The position numbers and the translations under genes were made by a program. Below the pieces are notes generated by a model. The model did not search any database, was not told the origin of the DNA, and worked only from the letters and a program-made list of their open reading frames with translations. DNA of 64,000 bases from Streptomyces tendae (GTDB lineage Bacteria; Actinomycetota; Actinomycetes; Streptomycetales; Streptomycetaceae): assembly GCF_014650435.1 (NCBI RefSeq), contig NZ_BMUY01000006.1:372001-436000 (forward strand), given 5' to 3'. Shown here one piece after another: positions 59,971-64,000 of the stretch (its first letter is position 1; each line of letters opens with the position of its first letter).

Positions 59971-59989
59971 CGTCCGCTCGAAGCGGGCG
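59971..59989 (+). terminator. Hairpin terminator after the CoiA-like gene
   Basis: CGTCCGCT pairs with AGCGGGCG (one G-T wobble) around a CGA loop and is followed by ATTTAG; it starts 8 bp after the stop. Confidence 0.65.
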
Positions 59990-60028
59990 ATTTAGCCCTC
60001 CCCTCCACATCCGATACAGGAGTTCATC

Positions 60029-60454
60029 GTGTCACCACGATTCGAGACCGCCCGTTTCCACAGCGCGTCGGGACCGGATTCTCTGTTCACCCGTGTCCGC
60101 CACATCCTGCGCGAGCCAGTGGATCTGAAGGCGCACGGCAGGCATGTCTCAGAGCGTCTCCGGCAGCGGGGCGCACCCGTCGACGAGCTGACGCACTTCG
60201 ACCCGGCGAGGTGGAACCTGGTCTCCGCCGAAGTACGGACCGACACTGGGAAGTGGGTCGCGTCCACGTGGCGTGTGCGGGTGGGCGCACGCGACTGGTG
60301 GGTGGTCGTCGGACTCGGCAACGCGCTTGTCACGGTCATCGGTGTGGACCCGTGGCGTCAGGGACAAGGCGAAAGCATCGTTACCGAAGGCACCTTGTAC
60401 GCGTTCGTCGACGGCGTCAACGAGCACCTCATGCGTGCCGAAGTGGCGCACTGA
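60029..60454 (+). CDS. Small DUF4258-like (RelE/BrnT-fold) protein
   Basis: This 141-residue protein has the pattern HVSERLRQRGAPVDEL ... WWVVVGLGNALVTVIGV, which recalls DUF4258 and related RelE/BrnT-fold proteins (His, then Arg-x-x-x-Arg-Gly, and a terminal Val-Thr-Val strand). Some members are mRNA-cleaving toxins. No antitoxin-like gene is adjacent, so toxin function is unproven. The GTG start has AGGAG 8 nt upstream. It follows the CoiA-like gene after a terminator and precedes a GNAT gene; GC and codon use are near the genome norm. Confidence 0.55.
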   Translation: MSPRFETARFHSASGPDSLFTRVRHILREPVDLKAHGRHVSERLRQRGAPVDELTHFDPARWNLVSAEVRTDTGKWVASTWRVRVGARDWWVVVGLGNALVTVIGVDPWRQGQGESIVTEGTLYAFVDGVNEHLMRAEVAH

Positions 60455-60489
60455 CGAGGGTGCTGATCAGGCGGGATTCCGCTAATGCG

Positions 60490-60495
60490 TACCAT
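60490..60495 (+). promoter_or_regulatory. -10 box of a probable leaderless GNAT transcript
   Basis: TACCAT ends 6 nt before the GTG at 60502 and no ribosome-binding site precedes that GTG. Confidence 0.4.
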
Positions 60496-60501
60496 GTGCA
60501 A

Positions 60502-61056
60502 GTGCGCACCACCGACTACACCATCCGTCCGGCAACCCCCGCCGACCTCGACGCCGCCCGAGCCGTCATGCTCGACACCGTCTACCGCGACTTCGGGACC
60601 GGGTACGTTCCGCGCTGGCATGCCGATGTCATCGACCTGGCCGGGGCCTATCTGACCCCCGCCCGGCACACCCTGATCGTTGCCGTCGACGGCGACGGTG
60701 AGGTCGTCGGTACCGGGGCCCTGGACTCCCGAGGGCCCGCGCACCCCCCGAACCCCGTGCACGTCACCGAGCGGTATCCCTCCGGGGTGACCGCGCAGTT
60801 GCGGCGGGTTTACGTGCGGCCCGAGCATCGGCGGCGGGGGCTCGCGCGTCGGCTTGTCGACGAGTTGCTGGCGTTCGCCGCTGCCGACGGGGGGTATCGA
60901 GCGGTCTATCTGCACACCGACCCAGCCGTCACCGGGGCGGAGCCCTTCTGGCGGTCGTTGGCCAAGGTGGTGCACGACGAGCGGGAGGACGCCGGGGGCG
61001 GGCAGGGCATCGTGCACTTCGATGTGCCCCTGGCGGGACGGCCAGGGGCCCGGTAG
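60502..61056 (+). CDS. GNAT-family N-acetyltransferase
   Basis: This 184-residue acetyltransferase begins YTIRPATPADLDAARAVM and has the acetyl-CoA binding motif A QLRRVYVRPEHRRRGLARRL (R/Q-x-x-G-x-A type), followed by YLHTDPAVTGAEPFW. The acceptor substrate is unknown. GTG 60502 is preferred because a TACCAT -10 box lies 6 nt upstream, giving a leaderless message; GTG 60496 is in the same frame two codons earlier. A Zur-like palindrome begins 4 bp after its stop and belongs to the next gene. Confidence 0.87.
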   Translation: MRTTDYTIRPATPADLDAARAVMLDTVYRDFGTGYVPRWHADVIDLAGAYLTPARHTLIVAVDGDGEVVGTGALDSRGPAHPPNPVHVTERYPSGVTAQLRRVYVRPEHRRRGLARRLVDELLAFAAADGGYRAVYLHTDPAVTGAEPFWRSLAKVVHDEREDAGGGQGIVHFDVPLAGRPGAR

Positions 61057-61059
61057 GCG

Positions 61060-61082
61060 TGAAAATCGTTTCCATGTAGGCT
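61060..61082 (+). promoter_or_regulatory. Zur-like box overlapping the ABC importer promoter
   Basis: TGAAAATCGTTTCCA (61060-61074) is a 15-bp imperfect palindrome close to the Streptomyces Zur consensus TGAAAATGATTTTCA. A -10-like TAGGCT follows at 61077-61082. Zinc-loaded Zur bound here would block transcription of the transporter gene starting at 61168. Confidence 0.6.
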
Positions 61083-61167
61083 CCCCGTGCGCTGCCGCGC
61101 GCCCGCCCGCCACACGCCTGCCCGCGAACTCCACGTGTCCGTCCCGAACCTGATCGATCCGAGGACC

Positions 61168-62679
61168 ATGCGCTTCCACCGCCACCCCCGGCTGCTCGCC
61201 CCCTTCCTGCTCGTCCCGCTGATGGCCGGCTGCTTCGCATCCGGAGGCGGCGACGACTCCGGATCCGGCGGCAAGGACGGTGACGGCGACGGGGCCCGTC
61301 TCCGTGTCGCCCTCGCCTTCCCGCCCGCCGAGAAGTTGTCCCCGTACGGCGCCGACGCCACGCTGCTCAGCCGTCTCGGCGTGACCGAGGGACTCACCTC
61401 GCTGGACGCCAACGGGTCCGCGGCGCCCGCGCTCGCCGAATCCTGGCGGCGGGACGGGGACAAGACCTGGGAGTTCAGCCTCCGCGACGCCACCTTCCAG
61501 GACGGGGGCGAAGTGACCCCCGCCGCCGTGGCCGAGTCCCTCGCGCACGCCACCGACGCCGAGCCCGCGCCCGCCGCCCTCGCCGGTGTCGACCTCCGCG
61601 CCGAGGCGAGCGGTGACCGCGTGGTCCGGATCACCACCGCCGAACCCGACCCCGTGCTGCCGTTGCGGCTCTCCAGCCCCAGTCTCGCGATCCTGTCCAA
61701 GGGTGCCTACGGGAAGGGCAGTCGTGTCGACCCCGTCGGTCACGCCACCGGGCCCTTCGAGCTGACCGAGGTCAACGGCGCCACCTCCGCCTCCCTCGAC
61801 CGGTTCGACGACTACTGGGGCGGCCGCGCCCAGGCATCCGGCATCGACGCCCGCTTCATCGCCGACGGCACCGCACGCGCCAACGCCCTGCGGACCGGCG
61901 AACTCGACATCGCCGAGGCCGTGCCCGTCGCCCAGGCGGCCTCCCTGGACAAGAAGACCCGGCGCGACACCGCCACCACCCGGACCACCAGCCTGCTGCT
62001 CAACGCCTCGTCCGGGACCTTCGAGGACGCCGGCCTGCGCGCCGCCGCTCGGGGCGCGCTCGACACCTCGGTCTTCGCCGAGGACGTGTACGAGGGGTAC
62101 GCCGACCCGGCCGCCGGCGTTTACGGTCCCGCCGTCACCTGGGCGGAAGGGAAGCGGACCGCGCCCGTCGGGCGGGCGGCGGCCAAGAAGGCCGGCGGTG
62201 CCACCGTCCACCTCGCCACCTACGACAACCGGCCCGAGCTGCCCGAGGTCGCCCAGGTGGTCAAGCAGCAGCTGGAGAAGGCCGGGTTCACCGTCAAGCT
62301 CACCGTGCGGGAGTACTCGCGGCTCGAAGGCGACGCCCTCGACGGGAAGTTCGACGCCTTCGTGCTCGCCCGCAACACCCTCCTCGACACCGGTGACCCC
62401 GTCGCCGTCCTCGCCAGCGACTACACCTGCGGCGGCGGCTTCAACATCGCCCAGCTCTGCGACAAGGACGTCGACCGTGCCGTCGCCGACGCCGAGAAGA
62501 TCGCCGACACCGCGAAGCGGCAGGACGCGGCCATGGCCGCCGAGGCCCGCATCCTCGGCAGCGACGCCGTCGTGCCGCTCGTGCACCAGCGCATCATCAC
62601 CGGCGTCGCCGACTCCGTGCAGGGTGTGATCCTCGACCCGTACGAGCGCACCCTCGTCGGCACCGGCACCCGGCGCTGA
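61168..62679 (+). CDS. ABC importer substrate-binding lipoprotein, peptide/nickel (SBP family 5) type
   Basis: This 503-residue exported lipoprotein has a signal sequence and lipobox (FLLVPLMAGC) followed by a Gly/Asp/Ser linker. The family 5 fold shows LSPYGADATLLSRLGVTEGL, TWEFSLRDATFQDG, and GPFELTEVNG ... RFDDYWGG. Members bind oligopeptides, nickel or metal-chelator complexes. ATG 61168 is preferred over longer in-frame starts because the signal peptide begins there. The upstream Zur-like box suggests expression under zinc shortage, so a zinc-ligand complex is a plausible cargo; this is inference. The fused permease gene begins 4 nt after the stop. Confidence 0.88.
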   Translation: MRFHRHPRLLAPFLLVPLMAGCFASGGGDDSGSGGKDGDGDGARLRVALAFPPAEKLSPYGADATLLSRLGVTEGLTSLDANGSAAPALAESWRRDGDKTWEFSLRDATFQDGGEVTPAAVAESLAHATDAEPAPAALAGVDLRAEASGDRVVRITTAEPDPVLPLRLSSPSLAILSKGAYGKGSRVDPVGHATGPFELTEVNGATSASLDRFDDYWGGRAQASGIDARFIADGTARANALRTGELDIAEAVPVAQAASLDKKTRRDTATTRTTSLLLNASSGTFEDAGLRAAARGALDTSVFAEDVYEGYADPAAGVYGPAVTWAEGKRTAPVGRAAAKKAGGATVHLATYDNRPELPEVAQVVKQQLEKAGFTVKLTVREYSRLEGDALDGKFDAFVLARNTLLDTGDPVAVLASDYTCGGGFNIAQLCDKDVDRAVADAEKIADTAKRQDAAMAAEARILGSDAVVPLVHQRIITGVADSVQGVILDPYERTLVGTGTRR

Positions 62680-62682
62680 ACC

Positions 62683-64000
62683 GTGTGGCAGCGGGTGGCC
62701 GGCGCCGGGTGGCGGACATTCCTCGCGGTCGGGCTGGTGTGCGGGGTCGGGCTGCTGCCCTGGCTCACCAGCACCGACCCCGCGTACACCGTCCTCAAGG
62801 CGCGGTCCGCGGAGCGGGAGCCCACGCCGGAGGTGCTCGCCGACATCCGGCGGCAGCTCGGCATCGACGGCGGACCCCTGCACGTCCTCACCGGCTGGCT
62901 GGGCGGGCTGGTGCGCGGGGACGCCGGGCAGTCGTGGATCTCCGGCGGTGACGTACTGCCCGACGTGCTCCGAGCGCTCGGTGCCTCGCTGCTGCTCATG
63001 GCGGTCGCGCTGCTCGTCGCCGTTCTCACCGCCGGGCTGATCTGCGCACGGACCCTGCGGCTGGGGGCCCGGCGGCGGCTCGGCGGGCGGCGCGGCGGCG
63101 GGAGCGCGTCCGCCGTCCTCGCCTCGCTGCCCGAGTTCCTCGTCGCCTCCGTACTCGCCACCGTCGTCGGGGTGCAACTGGGGTGGCTGCCCGCGCTCGG
63201 GTGGTACGGGCCGCAGTGGACCGTGCTGCCCGCGCTCGCCCTCGGGCTGCCCGCGGGCGCCGTGCTGGGGCGGCTGCTCGACGATCTGCTGCCCGGCGCC
63301 TTCGGTGAGCCGTGGGCGCTGGCCGCCGCGGCCCGTGGGCTGACCGGGCGGTCCATCGCCCGCCAGGCCCTGCGGCGGTGCGTGCCCGCGCTGCTGCCCA
63401 ACCTCGGGCTGTTCGTCGTCGGGCTGACGGGCGGGGCCGTCGCCGTCGAGCAGGTCTTCGACATCCCGGGGCTTGGCCGCACCACCCTTCAGGCCGCCCT
63501 CGCGCAGGACCTGCCCGTCCTCCAGGCCGGGACCCTCGCCCTCGTCCTGCTCGCCGCCCTCGCCACCGGCGCCACGCGCGTCGCCGCCCGGCTGCTCACC
63601 GGGCCCGCGCTGCGCGACGGCGCCCTGTCCTCGCTGCACCGGCCCGCCCCGCCCGCCGGGGGCCTGCTGCCGCTGCTCTACGGCCTCGTCCTGCTCGCCG
63701 TGGTCGGGCTCGGGCTGGCCCGTGATCCGCTCGCCCTCGACACCGGGCAGCGGCTGCGGGCGCCCTCCCTCGACCACCCCTTCGGCACCGACGCCCTCGG
63801 ACGCGACCTGCTCGCCCGCGTCGGCCACGGGGCCCTGGACACGCTGCTCCTCGCCGCCGCCATCAGCGCCGCCGCCCTGCTGGCGGGCGTACTGCTCGGG
63901 CTCGTGCCGCGGATCTCCGCTCCGCTCGTCGACACGGTCAACGCCGTGCCGCCGGTGCTCGTCGCGCTGCTCGTCACCGCCGTCGCCGGGAGCGGTGCGG
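62683..64000 (+). CDS. Fused DppB-DppC-type ABC importer permease (3' end outside window)
   Basis: The frame starts at GTG 62683, 4 nt after the binding-protein stop, and remains open to the window end (439 codons visible). The first half is a DppB-type permease with a long extracellular loop, several transmembrane segments and the cytoplasmic signature EQVFDIPGLGRTTLQ near residue 260. After a linker a second permease begins with the DppC hallmark HPFGTDALGRDLLARVG near residue 365. Separate dppB and dppC genes are the rule, so a single chain is unusual but known in some actinomycetes. No stop or frameshift is seen at the junction. Confidence 0.85.
   Translation, partial: MWQRVAGAGWRTFLAVGLVCGVGLLPWLTSTDPAYTVLKARSAEREPTPEVLADIRRQLGIDGGPLHVLTGWLGGLVRGDAGQSWISGGDVLPDVLRALGASLLLMAVALLVAVLTAGLICARTLRLGARRRLGGRRGGGSASAVLASLPEFLVASVLATVVGVQLGWLPALGWYGPQWTVLPALALGLPAGAVLGRLLDDLLPGAFGEPWALAAAARGLTGRSIARQALRRCVPALLPNLGLFVVGLTGGAVAVEQVFDIPGLGRTTLQAALAQDLPVLQAGTLALVLLAALATGATRVAARLLTGPALRDGALSSLHRPAPPAGGLLPLLYGLVLLAVVGLGLARDPLALDTGQRLRAPSLDHPFGTDALGRDLLARVGHGALDTLLLAAAISAAALLAGVLLGLVPRISAPLVDTVNAVPPVLVALLVTAVAGSGA

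Overview
The window is very GC-rich, gene-dense, uses GTG starts freely and carries gene families typical of Streptomyces: LacI, ROK and TetR sugar or drug regulators, DUF574 methyltransferases, an XRE/DUF5753-DUF397-RsbW-like trio and Pgl phage-resistance genes. I read it as a chromosomal segment of a Streptomyces species. The order pglW-pglX, an interval of a few genes, then pglY-pglZ is the arrangement known from the S. coelicolor A3(2) phage growth limitation locus. Several starts appear to be leaderless, with a TAnnnT -10 box about 6 nt upstream of the start codon.

Left third (1-14,300), carbohydrate use: a partial GH2-type glycosidase with a discoidin domain, a GH3 beta-glucosidase, a LacI regulator with a GAGCGCTC operator, a TetR gene divergent from an alpha/beta hydrolase, a P5C-reductase-like protein, and a ROK regulator divergent from an ABC sugar importer plus GH1 beta-glucosidase operon (binding lipoprotein, two permeases, glucosidase; no ATPase gene, as is usual where the ATPase MsiK is shared). 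From 14,300 to 27,000 lie two divergent DUF574 methyltransferases, exported hydrolases (NAGPA-type glycosidase, esterase, M64 peptidase), a PPOx-type flavoprotein, an alpha/beta hydrolase divergent from an HxlR regulator, an OYE-SDR pair controlled by a divergent MarR gene with two clear operators, and a PQQ-propeller lipoprotein.

Middle (27,300-60,500), a defence island. In order: a PD-(D/E)xK nuclease-helicase of the DUF2075 type; a ScoMcrA-like HNH enzyme predicted to cut phosphorothioated or modified DNA; a complete type 2 BREX (Pgl) set, pglW, pglX, pglY, pglZ, brxD and brxHI. Two blocks interrupt this set. Between pglX and pglY lie an RsbW-like ATPase, an XRE/DUF5753 regulator, a DUF397 protein and a helical protein of unknown function. 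Between pglZ and brxD, on the opposite strand, lies a two-gene operon of a GmrS-like DUF262 protein with a degenerate HNH motif and a CBS-HEPN protein. After brxHI come a membrane-anchored coiled-coil protein, the frameshifted remnant of a DUF4011 helicase gene, a CoiA-like protein with a duplicated C-terminal domain, and a small DUF4258-like protein.

Right end (60,500-64,000): a GNAT acetyltransferase, then a peptide/metal-type ABC importer whose binding lipoprotein is preceded by a Zur-like palindrome and followed by a fused DppB-DppC permease that runs off the window.

The most likely undescribed system is the DUF262 / CBS-HEPN pair nested inside the BREX locus. It has its own terminator and a divergent control region shared with brxD, and it looks like a sensor plus RNase module guarding or backing up Pgl.
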